Positions 1-11,654 are shown, counted from the stretch's first letter. The stretch is 64,000 nt of DNA from Channallabes apus (GCA_030522415.1 CM060131.1:8823203-8887202), one strand, 5' to 3'. Notes: a model not told the origin generated them from the letters alone. Numbers and translations are program-made.

Positions 1-111
1 TCCATTCCAGTTGTTATTTTACGCTGCGCATTCCACATCGAATTACGTAATGACCCTTCATCTCTCAAACCAGTCGTAACGCTGGGCTGTAATAAAAAGG
101 ATTGCTGAAAA

Positions 112-116
<5 letters not shown>

Positions 117-148
<32 letters not shown>
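117..148. repeat. (GA)n microsatellite
   Basis: A run of about 16 GA units just downstream of dvl3 exon 2, in intron 2. On the transcript it reads (CU)n. Confidence 0.9.
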
Positions 149-151
<3 letters not shown>

Positions 152-195
152 TGTGAGTGTGTGTGTTGTGAGGTTTCGCTTGAACACTCACTCAC

Positions 196-265
196 CCATG
201 ACACCACGCGGCCGTTGAAACATGGCAACTTGGCGTTATCGTCCGATATCTCTTCCTTCACCACC
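196..265 (-). CDS. dvl3: dvl3 coding exon 2 (dishevelled, DIX domain part 2)
   Basis: Read on the minus strand, this 70-nt exon completes a split Gly codon and then encodes 23 residues, [20 protein letters not shown] followed by VSW. This is the second half of the dishevelled DIX domain, which polymerises head-to-tail and links Frizzled/LRP to Axin in Wnt signalling in the cytoplasm. The acceptor is AACAG before GGTGG and the donor is GTGAGTGAG after the TGG codon. The Ile-Ser-Asp-Asp wording fits DVL3 better than DVL1 (Ile-Phe-Asp-Asp) from my memory of the human paralogs. Further exons lie off the left edge. An adjacent reading frame runs through the exon but only the spliced part is coding. 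Confidence 0.9.
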
Positions 266-289
266 CTGTTATGACGAGAGAAGAGAATC

Positions 290-1013
290 AATAATCAAAA
301 GAGATGCCATGAGAAGGGACGAGACGAAAATGAGAAGAAATCAGGGGAGGATAAAAAAAAAAAAACAAAAAAAAAAAAACAGAAGAGCAGAGAATGATAA
401 TGCGAGACTAAGATGTGAACAGAAAGACAAGAGACGCAAAACAGAAGAGAAAAGGATGGAGACAGAAGAGAAAAGCAGAGGATATGAGAAACAGAAGAGA
501 AACAAGAGAAGAAGAAAAAAAAAAAGAGGAAACAGAGGAGAAACCGAAAAAAAGAGAAGAGAAACAGAAGAGACAAGAAATAGAAGACGAGAGAAATATA
601 AGAGACAGGAAAAAAGAAGAGACAAGAATGAGAATAGAAGGGAAACAGAAGAGAAACATAGAAAAGCAGACAAAAAGATGGGAAATAAAATGAGAAGGTG
701 AAAGAAACCGAGACATTTAGAAAAGAAAACAAAAGAGAAAATGAAAAAGAAGCAAAAGAAAAGAGAAGGAACAAAAAAGGAAAAGGTGAAGAGAAACAAA
801 AGAAAAACAGAAGACGAGAGAAATAGAAGAGATCAGATCAGAAAAAGCTGGAAAAAACGGAAGAGAAGGAAAGGAAAGAAAAAAACCAATAGAAGAAAAA
901 AGAAAAGAGAAGAAAAACAGACGAGAATCAGAAGATAAAAGAATAGAAGACAAGCAAAAGAAAAGAGGAGGAATGAAAAAAAAAGTGAAGAGAAAAGCTA
1001 AAGACGAGGGAAT
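290..1013. repeat. Long purine-rich (GA/AAG) tract, left part
   Basis: About 720 bases are almost entirely A and G on the plus strand, built from degenerate units such as AACAGAAGAGAAA. Long apparent open frames here are low-complexity and not genes. On the dvl3 transcript this is a giant polypyrimidine tract that starts about 25 bases upstream of the exon 2 acceptor. The tract resumes at 2510 after a Tc1-like insertion. Confidence 0.9.
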
Positions 1014-1015
1014 TA

Positions 1016-2507
1016 CACTGCGTTCCAAATTATTACGCAAATAATATCGTTCTCTGATTTTCATAATTAGTCAATGCAAATGACAGTCAGTATAATTTTC
1101 TAGTCATCATTTATTTATTTATTTAAAAAATAAAATGTATTACAATTATTATGCACATCAGAGTTAAAACATTTTATAGGTTGTAAAGAACTTAAAATGG
1201 TCTTTTGTTGAACTTGCAGCTTTAGGAGGTCATATTTAAAGAAATCAAAAACTATTTCAATCAGAAACATCCTAACAGGCCATGTTCATGTTCCATCTTA
1301 ACATACAGTAGGACCCCTTCTTTGATATCACCTTCACAATTCCTGCATCCATTGAACTTGTGAGTTTTTGGACAGTTTCTGCTTGAGTTTCTTTGCAGGA
1401 TGTCAGAATAGCCTCCCAGAGCTGCTGTTTAGAATCAAACTGGCTCCCACCATCATAGCTTCTCAATGGGGTTGAGGTCAGGGGAGGATGGTGGCCACAC
1501 CATGAGTTTCTCATCTTTTATTCTCATAGCAGCCAATGACACAGAGGTATTCTTTGCAGCATGAGATGGTACATTGTCCTGCATGAAGATGATTTTGCTA
1601 CGGAAGGCACGGTTCTTCTTTTTGTACCATGGAAGGAAGTGGTCAGTCAATATTACTGATGTAATATTAGTGATGGGAAGTGGGGTCATTTTCACACCTT
1701 CAGGGACCCTAAAGAGGCCTTCCAGCTCTCTCCCCATGATTCTGGCCCAAAACATGACTCCGGCACCTCCTTGTTGACGTTGCATCCTTGTTGGGACATG
1801 GTGGCCATCCACCAACCATCCACTACTCCATTCATCTGGACCATCCAGGGTTGCACGACACTCATCAGTAAACAAGACTGTTTAAAAACTTGTCTTCATG
1901 TATGCCTGGGCCCACTGCAACCGTTTCTGCTTGTGAGCATTGATTAAGGGTGGGAAGGTTAACTGCAAGCCTCTAAAGGATCCTACACCTTGAGGTTCGC
2001 GGGACTCCAGAGGCACCAGCAGCTTCAAATACCTGTTTGCTGCTTTGTAATGGCATTTCAGCAGCTGCTCTCTTAATCTGATGAATTTGTCTTGCAGAAA
2101 CCTTCTTCATTCTGCCTTTATCTGCACGAACCTGTCTGTGTTCGCTGAATCAGCCAGAAATGTCTTCACAGTACAATGATCATGCTTAAGTTTCTGTGAA
2201 ATATCTAATGTTTTTATACCTTGTCCAAGGCATTGCAATATTTGACGCTTTTCGGCAGCAGAGATCCTTTTTCTTTCCCGTATTGCTTGAAACCTGCGGC
2301 CTGCTTAATAATGTGGAACAACCTTCTTCAGTACTTTTCCTTTAATTGGGCTCATCTGGCAAACTAATTATCACACGTGTCTGAGATTCATTTCAGTGAT
2401 CCAAAGAGCCCTGAGACACAACACCATCCATGAGTTTAATTTAAAACCTAAACATTTAATGTTTATGACACTTACATTCAATTTGCATAATAATTTGGAA
2501 CACATTG
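1016..2507 (-). mobile_element. Tc1/mariner-superfamily transposon, degenerate
   Basis: The ends are inverted repeats: CACTGCGTTCCAAATTATTA on the left, and CAATGTGTTCCAAATTATTA when the right end is read on the minus strand. They match for about 27 bases with three mismatches. A TA dinucleotide flanks each end (1014-1015 and 2508-2509), the target duplication of this superfamily. The 1492-bp element inserted into the purine-rich tract. The transposase lies on the minus strand and is broken. Confidence 0.88.
1272..2330 (-). pseudogene. Tc1-like transposase remnant
   Basis: The longest intact piece (about 1453-1875, minus) contains the DDE-transposase motifs MQDNVPSHAA and [10 protein letters not shown], the second Asp and the final Glu region of Tc1-type enzymes that cut and paste DNA at TA sites. 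The N-terminal DNA-binding half (around 1880-2310) is recognisable only in other frames. Frameshifts and stops make the gene non-functional. Confidence 0.8.
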
Positions 2508-2509
2508 TA

Positions 2510-2640
2510 GAGATGAGATCAGAAAAAGAAGACGAGAGAAACAGAAGGGAAGAGAAAAGAAGAGAGAAGAAAAACAAGAGAATCGGAAGAAAATAGAAGA
2601 CAAGAAGAAAAGAAAAGAGGAGGAACGAAAAATAATTCAT
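2510..2640. repeat. Purine-rich tract, right part
   Basis: This continues the A/G-only sequence interrupted by the Tc1-like element. Its composition and unit (GAAGAGAAAAGAAGAGA-like) match the left part, so both were one tract before the insertion. Confidence 0.8.
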
Positions 2641-2698
2641 GAATAACAAAATATTAATATACCTTTAGGAACACTGACAGTCACAAACGCAACACCCA

Positions 2699-2743
2699 CA
2701 CACACACACACACACACACATACACACACACACACACACACGC
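2699..2743. repeat. (CA)n microsatellite
   Basis: About 22 CA units with one T interruption. Confidence 0.9.
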
Positions 2744-2951
2744 ACTTCCATCTCTTCCCCCTTCTCATCTGCTCCCTAAAAAGGTGTTGACCCTAAATGA
2801 CCCCTGTTGTCCTGGAAACCACTGTCGAGGAGCCGACCCGAGCCGAGGCGCATTACGTATTAATGACAGATGTTTGTGTATAATGATCACGCCGCTGTTC
2901 ATACATTATAAATCCAAACTTTAATCATATCTCACACAAACTGTAGTGCAT

Positions 2952-2959
2952 GTGTGTGG

Positions 2960-3024
<65 letters not shown>
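2952..3024. repeat. (TG)n microsatellite
   Basis: More than 30 TG units. Apparent His/Thr or Cys/Val repeat proteins here are artefacts of the repeat. Confidence 0.92.
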
Positions 3025-3025
<1 letters not shown>

Positions 3026-3098
3026 TGGAAGATGGATGGAATGCTACCGCTGTCTTTTGGGCTGCACCTGTTTCATCACTGTGGACGTGATAACATTG

Positions 3099-3122
3099 TG
3101 TGTGTGTGTGTGTGTGTGTGTG
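3099..3122. repeat. (TG)n microsatellite
   Basis: About 12 TG units, 75 bases after the previous array. Confidence 0.85.
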
Positions 3123-3589
3123 ATGATGGTGCAGATAGAGACGGAGAGACACATGTGTCCAGGTGCACGGTAGGAACCATAACATCATGAAATCAAATCG
3201 AACCGGAAGCTGTATGTACGTTTGGGAAAAAGCGTGAAATGAGGTAATGTCTCGTCAAACCCCAGACATAACAAACTGAGATTCGGGATGTTAGTGTGTG
3301 TGGGGGAGGGGCGGTGGTCACGTTTCATGACTATAGACCACGCTGGCTTTGTGAAACAAAAAGAGACAAGGTGCATGCGATCCGAGGACCCGAACACTGC
3401 TGAGGAATCTATCAAGAGTAATACAACAGGCAGCTCTGTTTGGAGACATTCCCTGAGTGCTGATATACAGTATTACAGCACCGGGATGTTTAACTATACG
3501 CTTTACAGCTGATGCATTGCAACGTGAGGTGTGAATGACCGATCTCAGCATGCAACAGTATGACTTTAATAAATGTGTAGATTCGGAAT

Positions 3590-4094
3590 TTTGATTTGTA
3601 ACTAATTACATTATAAAATTACTGTCTTTAAAAAGTAATCAGTTATATTACAGAGTTACTTTCTGATAAAGTAACTAGTTCTTTTAAATAAATTTAGTCC
3701 TGTCCAATTCTTTTCCCCCGATTTTCTCCCAATCTAGTCGTGTCCAATTCCTCCCCGTCACTAGGGGGCTCCCACATTAAGGCTACTCACTACCACTCAG
3801 CCGGGAGGACCGAAGACTATCACTCGTTTCCTCCGAACCACGTGACGCCAGCCGACCGTAACACACTCGAGGCCAGCGCTATCCGCGCACACACACACCC
3901 ATACACGCACACTAACAGAATCACTGCTGTCTGGCTCACGGATTACACAAATTGTTTGAAGAACGGATTATATTTTTGAAAAAGTAACTAAATCACTAAG
4001 TACTTAAATGGCGGACCTAACGTGTTAGAGTACTCGGATAACTTTTTTGATGTAACGAGTAATCTAACACGTAACTTTGTAACACCCAACACTG
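3590..4094. mobile_element. hAT-type non-autonomous element, 5'-truncated, carrying a SINE
   Basis: Bases about 3593-3690 are the reverse complement of 23140-23240, the end of the better-defined hAT-like element at 21571-23262 (shared GTAACTAGTTACTTT-like wording). The right end terminates in CCCAACACTG at 4094, the hAT-like terminus. The left terminus with CAGTG is missing, so this copy is truncated. A SINE fragment (about 3705-3872) sits inside. Confidence 0.55.
3705..3872 (-). repeat. tRNA-derived SINE family A, 3' part
   Basis: On the minus strand it matches the 3' half of the full-length copies at 9625-10032 and 47429-47870: CGGCTGGCGTCACGTGGTTC, the CTCCCGGCTGAGTGG region, and TAATGTGGGAGCCCCCTAG followed by TGACGGGGAGG. 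The tRNA-like head is absent. Confidence 0.8.
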
Positions 4095-4289
4095 ATCATG
4101 AGTGATTAATAGGGATGAGAATCTTCAAAATATTCAATATAATTTTTTTTTCCTGATTTTATTACAATTTGAGTTGAGACATAACTCGAACGTTTTGAAT
4201 TGAGCAGGAGTAATTGTTCCTTATAACATGCGTTTTCTCATTTATACATCAAGCGCGGCATTTCAACAATACGAAATAACTACAAATAC

Positions 4290-5790
4290 AAGTCTCAAGT
4301 CTCATTTATTTGTATAGCCCTTTATGCTACAACGTAGACCAAAGGACTGAACATCAAAGAAACTATAAAATAGAATAAAATACTAAACATAACATATAAA
4401 AACAGTCAAGAATTAAAAGCAACAGAGTACAAATACGTTTTAATACGCGATTTAAAAACCTCAACTGAGGATGCAGATCTAACATCAGGGGGGAGCGCAT
4501 TCCACAGCCTAGGACCAACAACTGAAAAGGCTCGATACCCTTTTGTTTTTAATACATTCCGGGGCCAGCTCATGAACAGCTTTGTAAACGTACAACACCA
4601 CCTTGTACTGAATTCGTTGTTTCACAGGAAGCCAATGAAGCCTTTCTAGAACCGGAGTAATGTGCCCCCTTTTCTTGACACCAGTAAGGAGCCTCGCTGC
4701 AGCATTTTGAACTATCTGCAGCTTCGAAATAAGTGATTGACTGATAACTACGTAAAGAGCATTACAATAATCCAAACGAGGAGAGATGAATGCATGAATC
4801 ACTTTTTCTAAGTCGGGAAAAGTCCTTAACTGGTAATAGCAATTTTTTACCACATTTTTGACCTGGTGATCGAACATAAGAGCACAGTCAAAAATTACAC
4901 CTAAATTTCTTATTTTGGGTCGAACATATGTTTTCCAAGAGCCAAGAAAATTGGTTAAGTCCCTGTCATCATTGTTCATCCCAAATACCAGAACTTCCGA
5001 TTTGCTAGCATTTAAATTCAGGCAGTTTTGCTCTAACCAGCTGATCACCTCCTTTAGACAGAATAGCAAGGATTGATTAGGGCTTGAGGCTCCAGCATGA
5101 TCAGTAAATAAATCTGAATATCGTCTGCGTATAAATGATATGAAATACCGTGTTTTTTGAAAATAAGACCCAATGGCAGAAGAAACAAAGAAAAAAGAAT
5201 GGGTCCCAGTATTTAACCTTGTGGTACTCCACACTCCAAAGCAATTGACTTCGAGGAAAAATCCCCAACCCTAACAGAAAATGAGCGCCCCTTTAGATAT
5301 GAAGAAAACCATTTTAAAACCGTCCCTCTCAGCCCCACTACATGTTCCAAACGAATGATATTCTTATCGATCGTTTGGAACATGTAGTGGGGCTGATCGA
5401 TTAAATCAAAAGCTGCACTAAGATCCAGCATAATTAAAGCTCCTCTATTACCTGAGTCTGCAATGAGTAATAAGTCATTTGAAACTCGCAGTAAAGCTGA
5501 TTCAGTGTTATGTCCTACCCTGAAGCCAGACTGAAAAACGTCTAACACCTTATTATTGGCCAAAAAATAACTTAACTGAGTTAAAACCACCTTTTCCAAT
5601 ACTTTGGAAATACAAGGCAGCTTTGAAATGGGCTGGTAATTGTTAAAATACAGAGGATCAAGGTTAGGCTTTTTAAGAAGGGGCTGAATAACCGCCTACT
5701 TAAAACTAAGAGGAAAAGTGCCTGTATAAAGACTGCAATTAACAATAGCAGTAATACAAGAAAAGCTATGTTTAACTGATCGGCACGTTA
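4290..5790 (-). mobile_element. CR1/L2-like LINE fragment with broken reverse transcriptase
   Basis: Minus-strand frames encode, in order, FQSGFRVGHNTESALLRV, LDLSAAFDLID, WFSSYLKGR and GVPQG (about 5599-5213), then NLGVIFDCALMF, HAFISPRLDYCNALY, LQIVQNAAARLLTG and HITPVLERLHWLPV (about 5234-4509). These are reverse-transcriptase and thumb motifs of CR1/L2-type non-LTR retrotransposons. The YADD catalytic box is lost in a frameshifted region near 5100-5200. The 3' end carries the CATTTATTTGTATAGCCCTT tail shared by other repeats in this window. The 5' end is truncated. Confidence 0.85.
5331..5394. repeat. Perfect 24-bp inverted repeat inside the LINE
   Basis: The arms 5331-5354 (beginning AGCCCCACTACATGTTCC) and 5371-5394 are exact reverse complements, separated by 16 bases. 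The arm encodes part of the reverse transcriptase on the minus strand. Confidence 0.9.
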
Positions 5791-5814
5791 TGTCATCCAT
5801 CATCATTATTATTT

Positions 5815-5900
5815 CTAAACAAAAACGTAGCAAATAATTCACTCCTACCACATGGGTTGGCAGTGAGGGAATAGTTTATAAGATTAGAAAGCAGTAATGA
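5815..5900. repeat. Fragment of an interspersed repeat (family shared with 29860 region)
   Basis: AATTCACTCCTACCACATGG resembles AATTCGCTCCTACCACACAG near 29866, both followed by GTCAATG- or GGCAGTG-like sequence. It is probably a fragment of the same DNA repeat. The boundaries are not visible. Confidence 0.35.
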
Positions 5901-6069
5901 TGTTTTACCATCTCAAATGCCTTCAAAGTTGCCAAGCAACTGTGAGCATGCGCTTCTCTAATGTGGACGTTTAAGACGAATTACTAATTTCGAGGCTAAT
6001 TTACTCGCAGACAATGCGCCCAACTTTTGATAATGTAACCCCATGAAAAATGTGTTTTTGTTGCACTCA

Positions 6070-6320
6070 TGTCCAGCGTACGTGGTGCTCCCACATTAAT
6101 CACGGCTCTACAGCCAATCCAGGGCATCTGTGAGCTCACGCAAGCGGAAGGGGCGGATAGCGCTGTCCTCCGAGTGTGTTACTCCGCCCACAATGGTGCG
6201 TGAGCAAGCAGTTCGAAAAGATGCAGTCCTTCTGCCTTCGCGACTGAGTGGTAGTAGTAGTAGCCTTAATGTGGGAGCGCCTCCTAGTGACGGGGAGGAA
6301 TTGGGAATAAATAAATAAAT
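6070..6320 (+). repeat. tRNA-derived SINE family A, 5'-truncated
   Basis: It runs from GTGCTCCCACATTAATCACG through CTCCGAGTGTGTTACTCCGC and ends GACGGGGAGGAATTGGGAA, then an (AAAT)n tail. It matches the second half of the full-length copies. The tRNA head is missing. Confidence 0.82.
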
Positions 6321-7644
6321 ATACCATACAACCAAGTTAGCTAGCTAGACTTGTTTTTTTTTATAAATTATAAACAAATCCACATCCTAGATATTTAAAA
6401 ATCAGACAGACAGTTTCCTGATGTCATTAAATCCTCAGTAATCAAGCCAACATAATTGATGTTACTTAGCTACTTAACGACTTGGAGAAACAAACCCTGT
6501 ATGTGTCTCCAATCGTGTATTAAGAACTATTGTGTTCGTAGAGCAAAACCTCATTGCACAGTGTGATGGATTTCAGCCAATCAGAAACACAATCAGCCTG
6601 TCTGACACTAACAGCCATGCCAGAGTTAAAGTCATATTGCTACTATGTTTTAACATCCAGTAACATAAGTACAGAATATAAATATCAATATTAAAAAAAA
6701 ATCCTTTTTGGTGCAAATGCTCTGAACCATATGACCGTGTCGATGTTTGCTTTAATGTTATTAGTTAAGTCTACGTTAAAACCATAGAAAACACTTAATT
6801 CGAATGCAAATTTATGCATTTATATTAATAATGAAGGAATGTGTGCTGCACTACGACTTCACCGTAAACCATACACACTGGGCTGGAACACACTTTACAC
6901 TTCGTTCATGCAACAATGCTTTCTGCAGAGCATTTTCTGGCACTCAAAAAAAAAAAAAAAAAAAAAGTTCTGGCAACAGCAACATCACATCATGTCCATG
7001 ACTCAAGCAGCCACTCCTCCTCTCCACTCCTGAAACTGGAAAGAACCGAGGAAAGAACATGATCTTCAGCAGCTCGTCTAGTAACGGGCCAAACCCTAAA
7101 TGTCTGGTTGAGAGATTAGAGTTGACTATAATAACGCAGCCCTAACAGCCTCACTTCCTCTCTTATATCTCCACATCTTTCACCTCCCTCTTTTACACCC
7201 TACTATTACAGCTATTACATCTTATAAGACTCTGCCACTCCGTGTAGCACTAGACAGCTATTACTCACAGTCTATTGCAATTACGTTCAATAGAGTCTGT
7301 GTGTTCTACATCCTGCACATACTGCGAATTATGCCCGAGACATGGCACACACTGGAATTTTCATAACACAAGTAATGCCTCCCTTTTATCTGAATTGGAC
7401 ATTGTATTCCAAACTGACGACATTTCTTGCTTGTAAATTGTTGTATGTTATTTGCTTGCATGCAAGTAAAAATGACATCATGGACTTTTTAATACAGCCG
7501 CTGCAAAAAAAAAAAACCCATTTTGAATCTATTCATATTCATCTACTATTTCATAATAAACTAAATGAATGAGTTAACTAAGAGATTTCTCATGAATTAA
7601 GGTGCTAAAATGATTGACAATTACAGAAGACTTCAAGCACAGCA

Positions 7645-8035
7645 CGATGATGCTGTATGTCTGTGAATGACGATCCCGATCGAGTTCGGTCTAAGCCCGG
7701 TGCATCTGTTTCTGTATTTGTGGAACGCCTGATCCACAGACCTGACCTCGCTCTAAGCCATTTTCACAGGTTTGGTCCATTAAAGTTAGAGTTCCTGGGA
7801 GGCCAGTGTTTCAGACGTGAAGCAGGCAGTATGATCATGGCTCTGGCATACTGAGAAAACGTTCTACCTTGATCTTATCCAAGCACTAGTGAAACACTGG
7901 GATACGTTCATCAGTGTAGTGGAGATTATATCGAGAAATGAAGGCAGTTCTTACCCTCAAAACTATGTTCTGTTATTCTGCACAATCAAAAGTCCCAGTT
8001 TGACCGGAACACCCTTAGTACAGTATATGATTAAA
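7645..8035 (+). mobile_element. mariner-like element remnant
   Basis: A frame within 7657-7850 contains HFHRFGPLKLEFLGGQCF, close to the FHLFGPLKEFLGG motif of mariner transposases. Further right, AAAGTCCCAGTTTGACCGGA (about 7988) matches the terminal sequence of related copies at 48290 and 51830. The element is internally deleted and dead. Confidence 0.65.
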
Positions 8036-9624
8036 CCTATCTTTGGACATATTTTGCAATTGTTACATTTTATTTTTGCAAGCTTTAACTTTAATAAACC
8101 AAGAAAGAATCAAAACTAACTATGGTAAACCCTTAACGCCTCCCCCAAAAAAAGTACTTGAAGTACCAGGAACTTTCATCCCCTTTGAAATGATTCACCA
8201 AAGGATATTTGGACAAGTCTGACATGGCAAAAACACATGCAGGACATACAGTATAGACTGGAAAGAGCGTTTACATGGATGGATAAAATACAAGCGCAGA
8301 ATGAGTCAGAAGTCAATAATTAGTCTAGTGGGTTTTTATTCTTAGATGTAGCTTGTATACACTGGAACAGAACATCATTTCTTTAGGACCACGGTGCACC
8401 AATTTTTTTTTACTGTGAAACTGTAATAATTTTTTTTATTCTTTCAAATTGATGTGCATAACATTAAGCTCTGAAAGACTCTGAAAGCTCTTTTCTACTA
8501 AGGTGTTAAAATCACCCCAGTTCTCTTGACAACTACCACCCAATTACCCCTAATGAACGGCGCACTGCTATCCACCCAGACACCGGGACTGATTATGCTG
8601 CTAGACCGCTGATCGTCGCTGAGGTATCATCTGAATTTAACCTCCCACACGATGTCCTGATGATCGAGCAAAGCCTCAGACAGTCACGCCACTCTGGAGG
8701 CCATTAAACTGCTTTTATATTCTGCGCCACTGCCAAGTCAGATTCCTTTTAAGTGAGGCTTGCTGGCCAATAAACGTGATCGTGTGTTAAACCCATGCAC
8801 CCACCCATCAACCATCTTGGCCTTTATCTTTGGGATTTCACGACAAAACTGTCTGATGTTTAGGATCGGTTTACCTTGACTGTAAATAGAGACGGACTCG
8901 TAAGCGTTTAATCCACTGGATTCCTGGACGGGGATGACTCACGCAGTCACAGGAACACACTCGGGGTGGAATGGGTTTGAAAATTTTCACATGATAAACT
9001 AGTCTAAAACTGTAAGGATTTCATAGCGATGCAGCATTAAGTGATCATTTAAAAACACACACGCTAGTATTCATCAAAGAGATAAAGGCTGTGAGGAGAC
9101 TGATTGTGTCATATTGTATGTCTCATACAATACAATAATCTTTTGCTCCACACTGCAGTGCAATAGGGGGAGGTATTGCACCAACTGCCTATACATTCTA
9201 GCAAGTCGATGTCATAAATTTGCAAAACAAGAGTATTTTCTAAGTACTTTACAGCAGGTTTTGGATAAGAGTTTGGAATTTCTGCAACAGATTTGGCATA
9301 GTGTCAAACAATTCTTCAATTTCTGACCATTTAAAGGGAACCTTTTATACAAATGTCACATTTTTAGTCGTTTTAGACATTCATATGCGTCTCCAGTGCA
9401 CATGTACAGACGAACCAAATTATTTGTTCTACTTTTTATTTAAGCCGGGGGTTAAACAAACCAATTTTATTTCCCTTTTCCGATATCATATAAGAAGATG
9501 CCGGCCTCTGGCTTGTTGCTTGTCTGTGCTGTTCTCTGAAGGGTGTGGCTCAGCAGTAGCTCATTTACATAAACACCGAAATGGCACATTTCAGAAGGAG
9601 TAAAATAAAACTAATCAATCGTCA

Positions 9625-10032
9625 CCTCCGAGTGGCGCAGTGGTAAAGTGCTCGCTCCATCATCCGGAGATCGCTGGTTCGGTTCCTGGGTGACGCAGTA
9701 ACCTCTCGCAGAGTGGTCTAGAGAGAGCTGATTGGCCGTGCTCTCTCAGAGGGGAGGAATGAGAGGAACTTAGTGCTCTCACATTATTGATGGCTCTACA
9801 GCCAATCAGGGGCATCTGTGAGCTCGTGCAAGCGGAAGGAGTGGATAGCGCTGTCCTCCGAGTGTGTTACGCAGCCCCCAACGGTGCGTGAGCGAGCAGT
9901 TCGAAAAGATGCGGTCGGCTGGCGTCACGTGGTTCAGAGGAAACACGTGATGGTCTTCGGCCCTCCCGACTGAGTTGTAGTAGTAGCCTTAATGTGGAGC
10001 CCCCTAGTGACGGGGAGGATTCGGGAAAAAAA
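9625..10032 (+). repeat. tRNA-derived SINE family A, full-length copy
   Basis: The 5' head CCGAGTGGCGCAGTGGTAAA plus GCTGGTTCGGTTCC about 35 bases on are the A- and B-box regions of a tRNA-like RNA polymerase III promoter. A long body follows (GCTGATTGGCC, CGGCTCTACAGCC-like, CGAAAAGATGCGG, GGCGTCACGTGGTTC), ending TGACGGGGAGG and A-rich sequence. At about 408 bp this and 47429-47870 are the two complete copies. Confidence 0.85.
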
Positions 10033-10194
10033 CTCCCCCCCCAAAAAAACTTAGCAATCGATTCAATTGGTTGAATAGATAAAATATCTACTAGGTTGCA
10101 CAACTGAATTATCAACACGGCTCTAGTAATTGAGTGGGAGATGATGATGCCGAAGGGTTTCCAGTGCTGACCGCAACCACCTGTGCATATGGTA

Positions 10195-10440
10195 GGGTAG
10201 GGGTAGCTCAGAGGTTAAGAAATTGGATCACTGATCAGTTTGACATTGTTGAGCCCTTCAACAAGGAACTTAACCTTCCGTAACCTTAACTGCTTCATAC
10301 TGTATGTGCAATGATATAAAACTAAGTGGCGTCGGATTGCCATAAATGTAAAGATATTGTTGGAGCAGCGAGTAGCTGAGTGGTTAACGCATTGGACCAC
10401 TGATTGGAAAGTCTTGGTTATCTGTACACGCCTCGTCTCC
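10195..10440 (+). repeat. Two tandem tRNA-like SINE fragments
   Basis: GGGGTAGCTCAGAGGTTAAG (10200) and GCGAGTAGCTGAGTGGTTAA (10368) both resemble a tRNA-like A box, each followed by ...TTGGA(T/C)CACTGAT. The first continues into TTGAGCCCTTCAACAAGG-like sequence known from fish SINEs (compare 29520 and 59930). Degenerate. Confidence 0.5.
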
Positions 10441-11143
10441 AATCACTTGGGGTTTAACGCAATATAATGGATATATATATTATTATTATAGTATTTTCAT
10501 TATGCTATCTAGAATCGTATTGTATTAGTTTTAACCCCCAAGGAGGTAGTGACTATAACTGACAGTCGAGATTAAGGAAGACATAAAAATCCCATTATAC
10601 CACGACTGGGTTATGATAATTGAAGCCCATACATTACCGTAGTTCGCGTATGTTTTTGTGTTTTAGTCCCTTCACCTCGTTCAGCGTCGCCTAATTAACC
10701 AGGCCCTCAAGTGTTTTTGAGGAAATGAGGTCCCTTGAGTTAAACTGCTTCATATTAACCATGGAAATAAAACCATCTTCATCATCTTGCTTTATTAGAT
10801 ATTAATGCCCCGCTCGTGTTATGCTCGCGTCCTTCATTTTGGATCGCTATTTTATTTGTCCCATGCGAGAGAACAAACAAGCACAACACTGCACACAAAA
10901 AGGCCTTTCTGAGACCAAAACCATAATGAACAACGGTAGGATGGTGTGTTTTCATTATACAAACCCATGTATAAAGGTATTGGAACCGTTGAAAAACTGT
11001 GTCACAGTGAAAAGAGAAAAAAAAAAAGGAAAAAGGGCTGAAATGACCAAAATTCTTTTGATTTCAAGAGAAATCATTAATACGTGTTTCTTTCATATCT
11101 TTTTTTCCGATTTAGTGAGATTTTTTTAGTAGAAGTATGATTC

Positions 11144-11476
11144 TGTAAGGGACCACCACTAGAGGTCACTGTTTTGTTTTTTGTAGTTTTTTTGTTGGCA
11201 GACTCAGTTTCCCAGAAGGCACCTCGGTCAGGTGATGCGGGTGCATATGTCATTGTTATGTCATAGTGCTTATGTTTTGTGTAAGGGGTATTAGAGCCAT
11301 AGAGCATGTGTTTCGCCATATGCTTTTGGTTATTGTTCGAGTTTGTTGTGTTTCTTTATTATTTATGTTTTGTGAATATTATTAAAAGACTCTTTTGTTT
11401 ACGACGCCCCTCTGCGTTTATGCCTGCTCTTTGTGCCCACGGCAACAGCAGCCAGCATAACACCCGATTCGTGACA
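11144..11476 (+). mobile_element. Probable solo LTR of a retrotransposon
   Basis: The 333-bp interval starts TGTAAGGGACC and ends CGATTCGTGACA, so it has TG...CA-type ends. The flanks are GATTC on the left and GATTA on the right, an imperfect 5-bp target duplication. ATTAAAAGACTC inside could serve as a polyadenylation signal. The ending CCCGATTCGTGACA resembles fish Gypsy-type LTRs from general knowledge. No gag or pol sequence is adjacent. Confidence 0.42.
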
Positions 11477-11654
11477 GATTAAAAATGTTCATCATGAGTT
11501 ACAACATATGCTACATTAGTCTTAGCGTGTGAATTCTTTATGAAAGTTCAACAATAAACATTACATTTATTGACTTTTTAATTATTTGTATTCGACATAA
11601 TGGAATAACCAAATATAAGACTATAATTATTTTTTTTTCATTAATATTTAAAAT

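Noticed and set aside
222..1000. Long Lys/Arg/Glu-rich frames on the plus strand and Phe/Leu/Ser-rich frames on the minus strand
   Set aside because: They are translations of a purine-rich simple repeat with no domain, no codon structure and several frames open at once.
2925..3188. Cys-Val repeat frame
   Set aside because: Translation of (TG)n.
9625..9700. tRNA gene
   Set aside because: A- and B-box-like sequences are present but the cloverleaf is degenerate and fused to a dispersed SINE body. The same applies to all tRNA-like heads in the window.
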